Of a stretch of 64,000 nucleotides of DNA, positions 13,401-28,400 are shown in pieces (position 1 is the stretch's first letter; each line of letters begins with the position of its first letter). The translations under genes and the position numbers were made by a program. This DNA comes from Helicoverpa zea. Taxonomy: Eukaryota; Arthropoda; Insecta; Lepidoptera; Noctuidae. Where the stretch lies: NCBI RefSeq assembly GCF_022581195.2, contig NC_061474.1, forward strand, positions 3,968,001 to 4,032,000. The letters run 5' to 3'. The notes below the pieces were generated by a model, which was not told where the DNA came from, did not search any database, and worked only from the letters and a program-made list of their open reading frames with translations.

Positions 13401-16400
13401 GGCCGTCATTGTCGGGTTGTAGGGATTGCTGTTGCCTCCTAGAGGTTAGAATGGATGGTTTTAGTATAATGGGGTGATATTGGCATCACATTAGCTTCAC
13501 TTAGATTGTAAATCTGTTTTGTATTGAAAGAAAACTATTGTAAACACTAGCTTTTTTGAAAACAGTATCTTAGGAGTTTCTTGCCGGTTGATTTTTACGT
13601 AATAAAAGAGCTTTTATGAAATATAAAAAAAAAATGTTTAAGTTTGTCATTTGTATGTACAACAAGTTGTCAAAAGTTCATGGAGGCCCGAATGGAGTTC
13701 CTTCATGCTTCGGAAGACAACAGCAGTCAGAAACCAGAAAGTCTGACATCCAGTCTTACCAAGGGGCATCGGGATTTCCAGGTAACTTTGTTGGAAAGGT
13801 CAGATAAGCAGTCGCTCAATGTAAAACTCTGGGATACAGCTGCATCCAATTAGACTGGAAACCGACCTCAACATAGTTGCGAAAAAGCTAGGCAAATGAT
13901 GATGACATATGTACCTATAGAGAGCGGTGTTGCAGGTGATGCGAGCGACGAGTCGTCGAGAGAATTTTCTAGTATCATCTCGACGTCCTGACTGCCTATA
14001 GTGGTGTTTATCAGGTTCGTGAACTGGGGCTTGCTGTCCTGTAAATATAAAATTCGAAATATTAGCATTGGTCAGCGCTTAGAAAAGGATGTGCAAAGAA
14101 TACATAAAAAATAAACATTTTTGCAGAAGGCTACTTATTACTTACCTATATCATATAAAATGGCAAAAATTACAGAACTAATCAGGATTTTTTTTTTGTA
14201 AATGTGCATTGAAGGTCAGTTGGCACCGCCATTCCCAATCCTTCATGTTATTTTCCTTACTAGAGATAGAATTTCGATATTAACTCCATACAAGTAATGA
14301 CAAATTTCTACAAAAAAAAAAACGAAATTGGGAACAGCCGTTGGGGCACGGTCTCAGGTTAGGTTGTAAGGTTTTTCTTTTGTAGACCATCTAGAAATAG
14401 GAGTCCCTTAAATCTCAAAATGTTGCTAAAACTACAATGTAACATACCATGGAGTCCATGGAGTTGCTGTGAGGGTTGAACTGCTTCTGCGTGAAGGCGC
14501 TGGACGTGGACTGCACTTCCTGAGCCGTCGCCAGTGCTGGGGGACCCAGAGGCTTCGGGAAGAAGTAGATCTGGAAAGTAAATGTATATGTTTCGTTATT
14601 TTTCTGATAATATAATCACGAGGCTGACACTACAGTGTAATTCTGGGTTAAACTTGCCGTTGGACATAAACTTTCTGTATTCTTGTGAGTGTTTCGTACA
14701 TGAAGTGTGCAATAAAGAATTATAACAATGAGTATCAACTGCTAAGAGGTACACAAAGGAACTCCTCAAAAAAAAAATCAACTTTATTCGATCAATCTGG
14801 TGACAAGCGTTTAGGATGCTGAAATTAAGTCAATCACGATAGGAAAAATTTGTAATCACTATTTAATACATTGCTATAGTTCTCTAGCCAAACTTCTTGG
14901 AGGGCTCGAAAAAGTGCTGTCAAAACGCTGAAAATAACACCACTGTATACACAACTTGCAATAAAATAAATAAATATTATTATCGGAAAACTTTTTATAG
15001 AATTTTTTAATAGATAACACAGGAAGTTAGTACATAGCATATTATATAAAGGTTTAATTACAGCTTGTAATTAATACATGTATGACTAATTTCAATAAAT
15101 TACAGGTACAAGATGTTTATACTAGGAATTCAAATCATACGAGTATGTTGCGACCTGCCTGATGTAGGTTTATGCAAACCTGTTTTTCAGTTTGAGCAAA
15201 ATGAGTACAATATGATAGTCTTGGATTATACACAAACAAATGAGAGTCAAATTGGTTCATACCTCGTCAATAGTAACATCCTTGGTATGCTCGAACTTGC
15301 GCAGTCCCGCTTTCAGTTTCCGAGCGACGCGGTTAGATTCGTCGTAAACCGACTCACACACGTAAATGTCGTTCTCTGCTATTTCTGTCGGACGACCTGT
15401 GGAAGAAATAGAAAAAAGGTTGTAGAAAAATATTGAAAATACCTTTATCCTATATTAGTCTTATTGTTGAAATCCATTTATCCAACAACTGCAAAGCCAA
15501 AAAGAGAGGGGCTATATCAAATTTTTAAAATCATCTCTGCTCGATACGCGGATTCCAGAAAAACTAAATAACATTGATACATGAATGAACTGCTTTATAA
15601 GGAGAAATCGATTGACCAACGAAGGAGGACATACGGAAAATTTATAAACCATTCTACAAATATTATAAAAGTGTATATTTGTTACCTTATCAGGGAAGAA
15701 ATTATAGGCCATATTTTTATCCATATACGGGAATTAAGTTCCCTCGGGACACGTCTATAACTGACAGAAACTACTATAATATAGCAAAAATAATACTCAC
15801 ACTTAAGATAATCATCATAATCCAAGACTGCACATTTGCCGACAATGCCGACCAACGGACTGGTATCGTGCATCGTCGTTAGAAGCACCTCTTGCTTGTA
15901 GAAGGGCTGGAAGTCAAACATACTCTTCAGTTAATGATGAATTATTTAGTAATTAAGGTTAATGTAGTTTATAGGCCGGCGCATATTTGGCGAAGCAGAG
16001 CGGAGAGCTTCTATCATCTGGCTAGCCTTTTCTCAACTACATATGTTGGGGTCGGCTTCCAGTCTAATTAGATGCAGCTGAGTACTCATATTTTACATGT
16101 AAAATATCGATACATGGATCGCTTGTTTGTTAGACTATGGCTGGGGACTTTGTTCCACGATTTCTTTTTCCCAGCAAACTCATACATGGGCAGTATAGCA
16201 AAGTATAGCAATATACCTTCAAAAAGTTCTGATTTTCAGATAACTTTATAGTTTTTTTTTTTGTCACCGACAATAGAAATGTACGTTTTTCTCAAACAAT
16301 TGTTATTTTATATTAAAAAAAAACTGAAGTTTTTGCTATACATACATATATGAACTTGGGCTACAGTGACAAAAGCTATTCGCTACGCTTCGCTACTTTA

Positions 16401-19400
16401 GCGCCGGCCGCGTGAGTGCACACATTAGTTGAATCTAACCTTGTTTATTATGTTCGCCACCTCCGACGGGAAGATCAGGAACGGACCGCGGAAGTAGCAT
16501 TTGTTGCTGAATCAAAAAAATGTTATTTAGTAAGTAACGTCAGTTTTTAACTGGAGTAGAATAGGCTGTTTTACAAAAGTAACTTCAACTTTTGACTGCA
16601 TGTGGTAATGGAGAAGAGTCGACTCTTTGCAATTCTATGGTTGCAATTGTTTGATTATTTTTATTTGTTTTCTCATCTGCGGGGAACTTCTTCCCATACC
16701 CGGATAAAATATAGTCTGTGTCACCTGAGCATAGTCACTTCCCAACAGTGACAGGATTTTTCATATCGGCTCTGTAGTTTCGCAGTCAAACAAAGAAGCC
16801 AATAAATGCCCTTTTTTATTATTAGTACAGATAATAGGGAAGAAATTTCCCCGGGACGCGGATGAAACCGCGGGAACAGTTATTTTATATATTTTATTAT
16901 GATTATTTTGTAGAGTACTGACTCGCCAGTCTCCCAGATGGTGTCGACTTGAGCGATCATCTGCTTCCCGCCGTCGGTCACCACGTACACGTAGTCGCCA
17001 GTCTTTATGACGCCTGAGCAGACTGTGTTGTATTGTTCGTAGTACGTGTTCTCGTCGTCTGTGCCCAGGGGATTGTACATCACCACGTCCTGTGGATAGG
17101 GAAAATAAAGATATAAAATAAATAGAGAGTTATTTTACATTGTGTTAACACTGTTGTGCTACGACTAATATGGCTTATGGCTCATAATAAAATGAAAGCA
17201 ATTTTTATCAGGATGCGAGAAGTACTTCGCTGTTCTCCTTTTGCAATATATTTGTAACCTCCACAAAAAAGCAAAGATTTTATATGCTCAGAGATTTAAC
17301 ATTTCCGACAAAAGCGGCGATCGGCATAACTTAAAATTGTCTACAGTAAGGATGGAGTTATTTCCGTACACTACATTAATACTTACACTAGAATTCTGGA
17401 CCGATCCGGATAAGAAAGTGACCAAAAGAAAATGGACGAATTAATTTTATTACTAAACATTACAAAACTAAAATAAGTTTTAATTATTATAAAAAAAATG
17501 CTCATTGAATAGCTTTGCTTATCTGAAGTCAGCTACTAATCGTTCGACTTCGAGATCATAGTCAAAACTTATTCAAAGCTAACTTCAGAAAAACAAAGTT
17601 ATTTGACGGGTTCTTACCGGTCTTTCCTTCTCGTGTACATTTTCCAACACTTCGAGTTCAGCTAACTCGTCCTTATGCTTTTCAACGCGTTCACGGAATA
17701 CCGACACTGTTCTGTTAGGCTCCAATGGTACCTAGAAAATAAATAAGGATAAAAAATATTTGCACCAAAATAATTGTGTACATTTTCATTTGTGGTTAGG
17801 TCGCATCCGGATAATGTGGAACCACTAAGATCGCTATACAAACGCCATTCATCTATGCTAACATAGAAACTGCTGGATCGATTCGATTTATTTTTTCAGT
17901 GTTAGGTGGCCCATTTATCGTATGTGATAGGCCATAGATTACTTTTGATATGGTTGCACGAAGTAGTTCTCACAGGATGCGGGTGAAACTTCTCTGAAAG
18001 TTATTTTTGAATACTCTAATTATTTCCTAAGGGTCAGATATAAATGTTGATTGATTTTGTATAAAATATATTTACCTCTCTAGGTATAAGAGTGGCTTCC
18101 TTCTCCACGCCGTCCCACACCTTGATCTTCTTGAACCAGCGCATTTTAGTGTTGTAGCGGCTTTCGCATACATACACATCTTTGTCGGCGAAACCTGGAC
18201 AATTAAATGGATATGTTGACACTTTTATTTAAGACTAAAGTAACTTAACTGAATCCTCACTAATGTTACAAATGTAAAAGTAAATTTGTCTGTTTAATGA
18301 GTTTGGTAGGTATACAGATAGTCTAGTCTAGAGTCTGAGAAACTACATAGGCTACTGTTTATTCAAGTCTGGAAAATGATTCCCTGAAGACTAGGATGGT
18401 AATGCGGGTAACAGCTAGTTACAAAAACTATAAGTATATGCGTGTAAATATTAAGTATGTCAACCCTATTTCACTTAAGTACAACCATGCAGCAGGGGGA
18501 TTTACATTAATGGATACCTACTATTCCTATACATACATCCTCATCCTCCGAGCCTTCTTCCCAAACTATGTTGGGGTCAGCTTCCAGTCTAACCGGATGT
18601 AGCTGAGTACTAGTGCTTTACAAGGAGCGACTGCCCTGTCTGACTTCCTCAATATTCCTATATATACATATATATACTATTCCTATTCACGGAAAAACAA
18701 AGAGTAGCAACAATAAAAATAGCATTCAATACTTTTGAAACATCAAAACATACAACTCTAGCCATACTTTCTCATTACCCCTTTTTGCATTTATCTTATA
18801 TTGTATCAATAAATATATTTTCTTCCTCACCTTCTGGTCTAAACTTGAAGTACTCCTTAACGTTCATAACGTAGCAATGTCCGACAACTTGGTCGAGTGG
18901 TACGACGCGACGGGACTCGGTCTTGAACACCTCTTGTTGTAGGAACTTGCGGGTACGGACGTGGTAGGTTTCTTGTGGCCTGGGGGAAGAAAATGTGTTT
19001 GAGTTTTTATGGAACTAAACTGGTGATAGGTAGTATTTTAGCTATCGATGTCTTATAAAAAAATGAGCACTTTTGAGAATTTAAAGAAAAATCAGAAACT
19101 CGTAGTAAGTGAAAACAGCAAGGATTTTTGGGCGCTTTTTTCCCGCGTGTTTCGTCAGTCATCAGTAAGTGTATAGACAATAATTTCCAAAAGCTGTCTT
19201 ATCACATCAACACAAGATTGAGGAAATCAGGTAGGCAATCACTCCATTAAAAACACTAGCGTAAACAGTTGTATCTGGCTAAACTCGAAGCTGATCTCAA
19301 GATCGTTAGGCAAAAGCTAGGCACACAACAGATTAATTATATACAAAAACAAAAAACAAATCTTCACTCACCTATAATAAGCCGTGCAATACATGCAGGG

Positions 19401-22400
19401 AACTCCCTCATTATTGGTCCAGACCCTCTCGACTTGTACTATATGCGGTTCCTTATGTCCCTTGTCGGGCTGCACGTACACAAAGTCGCCTTTGTTGTAC
19501 GCCGTCTGTAGTGGAGCCCCGCCCGATGGGAGCGAGTCGTCTGTGCTGGATCTGAGGATAAGTGTTGAATATTTAATTTAATAAAATATACATAGGTAAT
19601 TGAATTGAGAAGCTTTTAAGCTTTTTGGTAAGTCGGTTAAAAACGTATTTATTAGTCAACTTTAGCGCATTGAAAACAGGACTAAATATGTATCACGAAA
19701 CGATTGTAACTTAGGGTGAATGGGATTTGATATATATTCATGTAATGTGGAAACATTCTTACACCACTGCGACTGTCGGGCCGAAACAGCTATATGAGTA
19801 AAAAACTTAAAAAAAGCAGGGAAGGTGGTGATCAATACACCTGTGCATCGGAGAGCAAGAAAATATCGGTCTTGCTAGTCATCTCTCTTCATTGGTGTCG
19901 GATTGCCGTCCCATCGGGCCATGAGAGTGAAGGAATAGTGAGTGCATTTGTCTGCACCATAATATCTCTTATCTGGCTGATCTCCTTATATGAGAACAAC
20001 TGCCGTAGCCTCTATCTAGCCTGGAAGCTATTACTAATGTCACAAACCTGGTCTCATCCTCTTCCTCGTTCTCCTGCAGCAGCTTGCACTGCTTGACCAG
20101 TTCCACACTGGTGGCCATGGTGTCTCTCGTGAAGTTCAGCGCGGGAGACTGCAGGGTGCCGCGGCAGAGCTGGTCTCTTTGGTCGATGTAGTAGGACTGG
20201 AGCTCTACGGAGTCTTCGAAGATCTGACTGTCGGTACGGGAGAGGCGACGGGCTCTGAAAAGAATGATGGTCATTTTAAATCGCATTCAAATGAATTCAA
20301 GACAAATATATGAATTTGTTTACACACAACAAAATTACAATTTTAACCGCTTGTATGTCACTAACTAAAGAACAACGAAATCGATTTAATGACTCTTAAG
20401 AAAATTATACAAAATACATTGATTAATAATGTGAAATTCTGAACACAGCTTCCCAATTTCATGTATATTTTCTATAGAATATCGGGTGTGTCGTACATAA
20501 TCACATTAAATTCTATCACATGTACTTCATGATATTCTATAGCGAATTGTAAAAAAAATAACATAATCCATTCAGTGGTTTAGCCACAGGACTCATTTTT
20601 CGTTTTCATAATTAAATAATAATGTCGGGACACCTTTTCACACACGGTTGGTTAGCCCCATGGTAAGTTATTAATTAACTTGTGTTATGGGTGCTAACAC
20701 AACTGATAAACTATATATAGCTACATATATACATATTTATAAATACATATTGTAACACCCAGACCACGACCAACAAGCATGCTCATCACACAAATGTCGA
20801 TCGAACCGGGAATCGAACCCGGGACCTCAGATTCGGCAGCCCGGCTTGGTGACCTTTGCGCCACAGAGGTCGTTTGAATTTACAACATCATGTGTAAAGC
20901 AGAGATAAAGTTAGGAGTATCGAATGTTTCCATCAGCTGTTTGTAATGACTGACTTCTATATGGTGTTCTAATTTTCGCACATTTTTATTCTATTTACTT
21001 TGTTTGAAAAATGCATTTTTTTATTTTTACGTATTTTTCTTTTGTAAATCGACATATATTAACCAGTATATTAACGCATTTCATTTAATGTGATTATGAA
21101 CGACACACTCGATATAATAAAAGATTAGCACAAGGGTCAAATTCATATTGTCAAAAAGTGCATTAGTGCATTATTATTAATTAGGTATTTAAAGATTAAC
21201 TATGTAGTCTCAATATTATAAACCTATTGACCCACAACAGTCCTCCTAACAAGGTATTAAGTATTATAATAACAACCAAAAAAAGCCAATACCTTTCAAA
21301 AACAGCGAACATATCCTGCTGGAAGTGATCGAGGCGTTTATACAAGCCCTTATCCAGGCGTCGCTTGACCAAGTCCAGTGAGATGGCTCGCACTTTCTCT
21401 CCATTGGCCGCCTCGTCGTGCTCCGGTAACTCTGCCATGCTGTCTGAGTAGCATCTAGAAGTTTTATGTGTTTGTTAGATAATATGATGCTGAAAGATAG
21501 GTTAGCATTTTCTTTTTTTACGTAAGGGTGGGTACAGACTATGTATTCAATGTAAGCGCAGTCAGATGAGCGTACACATGGGCTATTGTTTAAATTCTAC
21601 AGTACAAAAAAGGGCTCGTCAAAGTTTTTGCCTTGCTTCGCTCTTAAATTGAAGTACGGTGCGCCTGGTCTGGGCGAAGCTCTAGCCAAATAATTCCATG
21701 TTAAAATACAGTTAAACTTGTATCAGTTTAACTGTATTTTAACATGGAAAATTAATTAAGATAAACTCAAATACATAAAAAGTTGAATTCCAATTTTAGT
21801 CAGAAAAATTAAATAGATAGAATATAGCTATTCAAGTAAGTTCTAGGTAGGTAGATACCGCGGCCCTGGTACATAAAAGGCCTATGACGGAACACGACGG
21901 TTTTTAGTCAGTAAGAGTCTGATACTCCCTCACCGCTGCTAACCCACAGCGGGAGGGGTCATTTGATGATTTTTGACGTCGTTAAAAAAAAGTTCTAGTT
22001 CTTTGGAAGAACAAGTAAAGATATTAAGAATAAGTCGTCTCACCTGCCCTCTTCATCCTGATGGTTGTAGACGCTGGTGAAGAGATTGAGGAGCAGTTCC
22101 TGAACAGCCGCAGGTACATCGGGCACTGCATCATCATCCTCCCTGTAGAAAAATATAATACATATGTAATAATAAGATATTTACATTTATCATTGCATGG
22201 ATCAACCAAGATACGTTTACTTAAAAATGATCAAACTTATTGTGGATTTCAGCAAATAATAAACTTCATGCTAGTTTGCCAAGCTAGAACACTACTTAAG
22301 GACGCTTTTACATTTCTCACTCGCTCAATTTTAGGTAAACTAGCGGCAACACAACGACATTGCGCTCACACACACATAGAAGCCATTGTTGGCCAGATTT

Positions 22401-25400
22401 TGTACATCACTCAACGAAATTTGATACTTGCAAGATTTTTTATATTATATTATTTTTTTTCGACTGTAACTAGTTGTAACTTAGTGTTTGTAAAGGGTTT
22501 CACGCTTATTGATATGATATTTAAATTTTGTGTGATGTGTTTGTCATCGGATTATATGAGTACTGGGGGATTCAGCACTAAGTAACCCCTCTATACATAA
22601 GTATTTTGGATGAAAATAAAAACCGTTGCGAGAAATTAAAATGTAAAAAATAAAAACAGTAAACAACCAAAAAAATATAAAAACAAAATGACAAAATTAA
22701 CATATTTTTAAGAATTATTTTTAACAGTCAATATTTTTCTTGAATGTAAACTATGGTCCCTAAGGCTAGTGTATCGTGGGTCAACCAGTTCTGGAAGTAA
22801 ACAGGTGTTGTAGAATTTAACTAAATGTCCTTCCATGTTTTCCTTCCAGAACTGGTCGTTTCGTTCCACAAATGCATATTTAATTTTGACATTGCCAGTC
22901 CATACGGCAAATACGCATTGGTTTTGACCAGTTACTCGTAACTGGCCCTGAATTTGGTAATACCATTTGCTTTTTTTGTTTATTATAAAACCCTCTGAGG
23001 TGCATTTTCAAAAGTCAAAAAATATCAGAATGGCTGTCACCGTAGGATGCTGAATATCTTCAAAACCACGAGGGTAGCAATTGGTAGCAACTAATGGTAG
23101 CTGGTAGCAATTAGGTAGCAACTCTCTATATGTATTTCGAGAGGATCGGTGATTTGTGACGGCGGTCCTGATGCAGACTATTAAAAACGGTTGTCGTGTC
23201 TCATTTGTCGTGTTTCCATCATTATGATTTTAAAAACATTAATTTATATAACATAAATTATGAACATACACACATACATACATACAAAGCCTGTCAAAAT
23301 CATAACTCTTCTTTGGTTTTACTGTAGTTGGGTAAACTCCAACATTTTTTTTGGTCTATATCCAAATTTTTTTGGCCGTGGCATCTGTAAAAAAATTTAC
23401 TATTTCATAAACAAAAGTTCGCCATCATGAAATAAATACACATTTTCAAAATCACAACCCCCAAAAATCTTTTAATTGATTACTCATAATATCAAATTAT
23501 TAAAAAAAATGTGCCCGCCATTTGGAATTAAAAAAAATATTACTGTCATTTTAATAGGTATCTATTATCTATACAATTCTAAAAATAAGTACGTACGTAA
23601 GTACGGCCATGATACAACATGATGGCCGTACTTACTTTTGTTTTGATCCGAAAAAGTATCAACGTATTTCAGTCCCAGTACACAAATCGTTACACTCTTT
23701 ATTTTAGATTTTACGTATTTATTTTTTCCGACAAAGCGATACACCCATGCGTCCATGAGCGCGTCTGAGCGCGGAATGACGGTCCGAGACGTGCGCATAG
23801 CGAAAAAATGTATGAAGAAATTTGAGAGTGATTTTATAATTTATTGTAAATTATAAAGTGGTTTATGTATGTCAAAAAAAAAATAGCTGAACGTGTAGAA
23901 AAATACATTAGCTGTGATTGTTTTATTATTGGAAGTTATAAATAAACTCCACATTAGGGTTACACGTACTTATTCAGACCCCTTTTTTTGTACTTTTTTA
24001 TGATTCTTCCGGCGGTGAAAACGAAATTGTGTAAAAAAAAAGTATGGGACTGTGTAATTATAATGCATTTAACGTGGAGATGAATAAATTACCTTTCATT
24101 TAATACCATAATATTGTGAAAATTGTAACTGCTTATGTGTCAAAATGGTACCTAAAAACATTGATATTTGCGAGAAACCGAGCAAGCGTCCTTAAGTGCG
24201 TTCAACGCACAAAAAGAACGAAATCTTCATCTACAACCGCTCTATTTTGATTAAAAAAAAAAAAAACAATCCATTCAGGGCAGGCACAAAATTTTGACGC
24301 GCATGAACAACAATGGAGTCGCAAATAAATTACTATACAATTAGGCCTCTAAAAATATGATTAATCGTACGTGTAATGTACATATATTTTTTTTATTCAC
24401 GCGACTCCTAAGTTTTTACATCATGCTGCTGTTCCGAATCAAAACACGCACCTGACGTTGACACGGCCTGAAGCTCTGCTCATCCCGATAGGTGCGTGGA
24501 AATACATTATATACAAACCAATAAGCAGTACAATAATATAGGTTTCGAAGAATAACAATAAGGGAAAAAAGATTGATAGATAAGTTCTTTGTAGTTAGAT
24601 CCATCAACCTAGTCATGTTGATATATAATATGTATTTTATTAATAAAAAATGTCTTTTATAAACTACCAAAGAAAACCTCATCGTTATGCCTCATTTTTG
24701 CATTTTTTTTTATCATTGACTAAAAATATTGTAAAGGACATAAATGTGTAAAAAATAAGTTTAAAGTAAATTCCACTATGCATTTCTGAAGTTCGCTAGT
24801 CGATTCCTTTACTTTGCTTGTCCGAAGTTGGCTGCTATTGACTTCACAAAACTCGAAACCAATCTATCGGGCATCAAATGACCATTCAGAAATGATTATT
24901 TAGGGCAAAGGTAAGGTCATACTACTAAAACTCACCTCAGCATCTGCTTAGTCTGTAAACAGACTCTATGTAGAATCAACGCATCTTTATATATCTGCGA
25001 ATCCGGTTCATTATACTTGCAGGCATTATCGAACATCAGTATAAAGTCCGAAGCGAGTTCATTGACCGAGCTATACACATTGTTCTTAAGTTTATGGGCG
25101 ATTTTCTCCATGTCTATAGGGTTTTTGATAAGTTCGTAGTAGTCTGGGTATTCGGTTTTGCTGGGTAGCTTCATGAAGATTAGGGCTAGTTGGCGGTTGG
25201 CTGTGGGAGAAATATTTGAGTATGAGAATACTGAGGAGTGGAGATTAATTTGCTAGACTTATATTAATAGAATAAAGGATGATGACTTTATGAGAACTAA
25301 ATATTGTTAATACATCTTTGGAAACTTTTTGCAGAAAATTTACTTTTCTTAAAACAAACGGTTCTTCAAAGTGAATTTGAAATATATATTGATTTATTCA

Positions 25401-28400
25401 AACAAAATCTAATGTAAATTACCATCAGAGTTGTGTTAGTAGAATTATTTATTTGTGTAGTAGCTTTTGCCCGCGACTTCGTTTGCGTGGAATAGTGACT
25501 TCTGGCAGATTTTTGGTTTGACCAATATATGTCCGGAATAAATTATATTTTTTTGTAATAAAAACTATCCTATGTCATTTCTCAAGTTAAAACTAAGTCT
25601 GTACCAAACACACAAATCGGTTCAGTAGTTTAGGCGTGAAGAAAAGACAGACAGACAGAAAGACAGAGTTACTTTCACATATATTGTATTAGTTAGGATG
25701 TCAACGCGACTGAAAATGTTCCAAAAATATTTAATTTTAAAACTAACCTTTAGGATCCCTATAATCTCTAATCGCATCATACAAAGTCCTCAGTTTCTGT
25801 TCAAAAGGCGACAACTGCCTCGCCTTAGGGGCCGCTTTGAACGTCTTCAAAGGAGTCTTCCTCTCAAAACTGCTACTGTTATTAACCTCCTTGAGTTTCT
25901 CGTTCATGACGCGTTCAAGAAGGTTGGCGTCTTCGTAGATCATCGAACCTTCTTCGTTGAATTGGCGGCAGTTTGAGAACATTAGACGGAAGTCTGATAC
26001 CATCTCGTCTATGGAGTTGTAGCGATCATTCTGGAAGAAAACCAAAACTTTTTTATATTGCTGAAAATGTGTATTAGTGGCTAAGTAGTCTGCTAGGTTA
26101 GTTGAAGACCCGATCTTATTTAGTCTTTTGTTCTACAATATAATAACTGCAGTAAAAACCAGAACTCTTTTGTTAATTCTCAGTATTTCCCTATACCGAG
26201 AATTTTACCAAATTCTTCAAAACACAGAATTTACTAAGTAATACCGCCATTGTTCTGCGAATTAAAACAATGATACGGCTTATTTAGTCAGATATTTATG
26301 GTACTCATAAAAAAGCGAGTTGTTTTCGAATATCAGGAACATACCCAACATTGGCCACTTTCATAACGTCAAGCTTTTTAGTAACATACTTGTTTTCGTC
26401 AGAGATTTCACCCGCTCTCTGGAGGCATAGCTTCCCGTACGCAGGTAAAACGAAATATATTTTATTCTAATGTCCTAGCTACCAACTTTTTTCGTGTAAA
26501 AGAGCAACAAATATACAGACATCCATATTTCTATCGACATTTTCCCAAAATAATAAAAACACAATTACCTTAATATTAGCCTCAATAGTGATCATATCGA
26601 TAGGCTTATCGATCACATTATAGTACTCCGGGTAGAGTTTCTTGCTGGGTTTCTCCATGAACAGCAACATGGGCTGTCTGCCGTCAGAACAGGTGAACTC
26701 CACCAGTTGTTTAGATATGTAGTGCAGCTTCTTCTTCAGAGGTAAGTTGGATTTTATGGGGGTGCTCGATGGGGTTGGAGTCGTAGATACAGGGGGGTTT
26801 AGACGGGGCCGACCTGTGGAATTTAATGTTATCATAAAATTTTTGTTTCAAGTATTTATTTATTTATTAATTAAAGGGTTTACCAACAGCAAGTATTATA
26901 CAAAATGCCTGTTAAGAATGGTGAAGATATAAAATACCACGCACTGATTCTTAGAATGACATTACCTATGTGAATACATAAGAAATACAGTCCGCGCAAA
27001 ATAATTTCGTACTTCTCAAGTTAATCATATCACGCATATGCAATAGCGTTTTGTTATTTATTGTTAAGACAGTTGAGGCCAGCTTCAAGCAAACAGAGCT
27101 TCTCGGAAACATCTGTACGAAAAAATGCTCAAAGAACTTAAAAAAAGTTCTTGTATGAATAAAAAAAGCGCATTAATTCAGCACACCAATAACCTATTTC
27201 GTTTCTTTATCATTATTATTCGGGACAAATGTACTAAAAAAGTTATACCAGTTATATTTAAATGCTGTAAACTTACCCCTCGGCCTGGCTGTCTGCACTT
27301 GAGCTTGGTTCTTCACGGAGGAGAGACTCTCATCATCACTCGACGAACTCTGTACGATGTCCAGTAATTCTTGGACACGCTGTTGCATTATTCTATGAAA
27401 ATAAATAAATTGTGGGTAGACAAAGAAACAAAAAAAAAACCTACGTAACTTAGATGAAGATTATTCATCTGAACATAACTCTGCTTGGCATTCGGGAAAA
27501 ATAGTATATAGTACAAACAGTACCTATTTTATCACACCCCAAAACGTGAATAATAATATTCTACCAAATACGTTCTGCCATCAAATTAATATTATTCGGA
27601 CTTTCTGTACCTACTTAGAAACAAAATATGAATTATTCGAAGAAAACAGAACATTCCAGAAACTTGCAAAGCTTACTACTTTTAATAGTAATAATCCGCA
27701 AGCAAGGGATTAGCAATATATTCAAACAAAACCTTATTCTATTGTTAGCTAATTAGCGCTACCTGGTATTAGCACATTCCTTGCTAATAAACATAAATAC
27801 GAAGAACCGCCTAACTGATAAGCTTAATCCTTTCTATTGTTTTAAAATACTACCTGGTACTGACTGGTATTGATTCCCAGAAATGATAGGAAGGAAAAAC
27901 AAAAGACTCCCTACTCTGTCCACAGTATAAATAGGGGCGACATCTGAATTTTGAAATTATTCTGCATTTGTGATTGAGAAGTCAAACACGCGTTTTCAAT
28001 TTGTTGCATGTTTTAAATAATGTGCTACTTTACAAGTGATGAAAGTGCTTATAACCAGCACAGAAGTCAGATGTATTCACGATTAGGAAACAAAAATCCA
28101 GAATACAACAACAACATATTATTTGAAAAAATGTTTTGTTACTATACAACAAGTGACAAAATATGTGTGCCTACACTTCAATACATTGAGCAAAAGAAAG
28201 TCAAGAATACAACAGTTTTGATAATGTTGTGTTACTACACCAAAAGTGACCAGAGAGGTGTGCTATCACTTCCATACAGTGAGCAAAAGAAAGACAAGAA
28301 TACAACAGTTTTGTTAATGTTGTGTCACTACACCACAAGTGACCAGAGAGGTGTGCTAACACTTCCATACAGTGAGCAAAAGAAAGTCAAGAATACAACA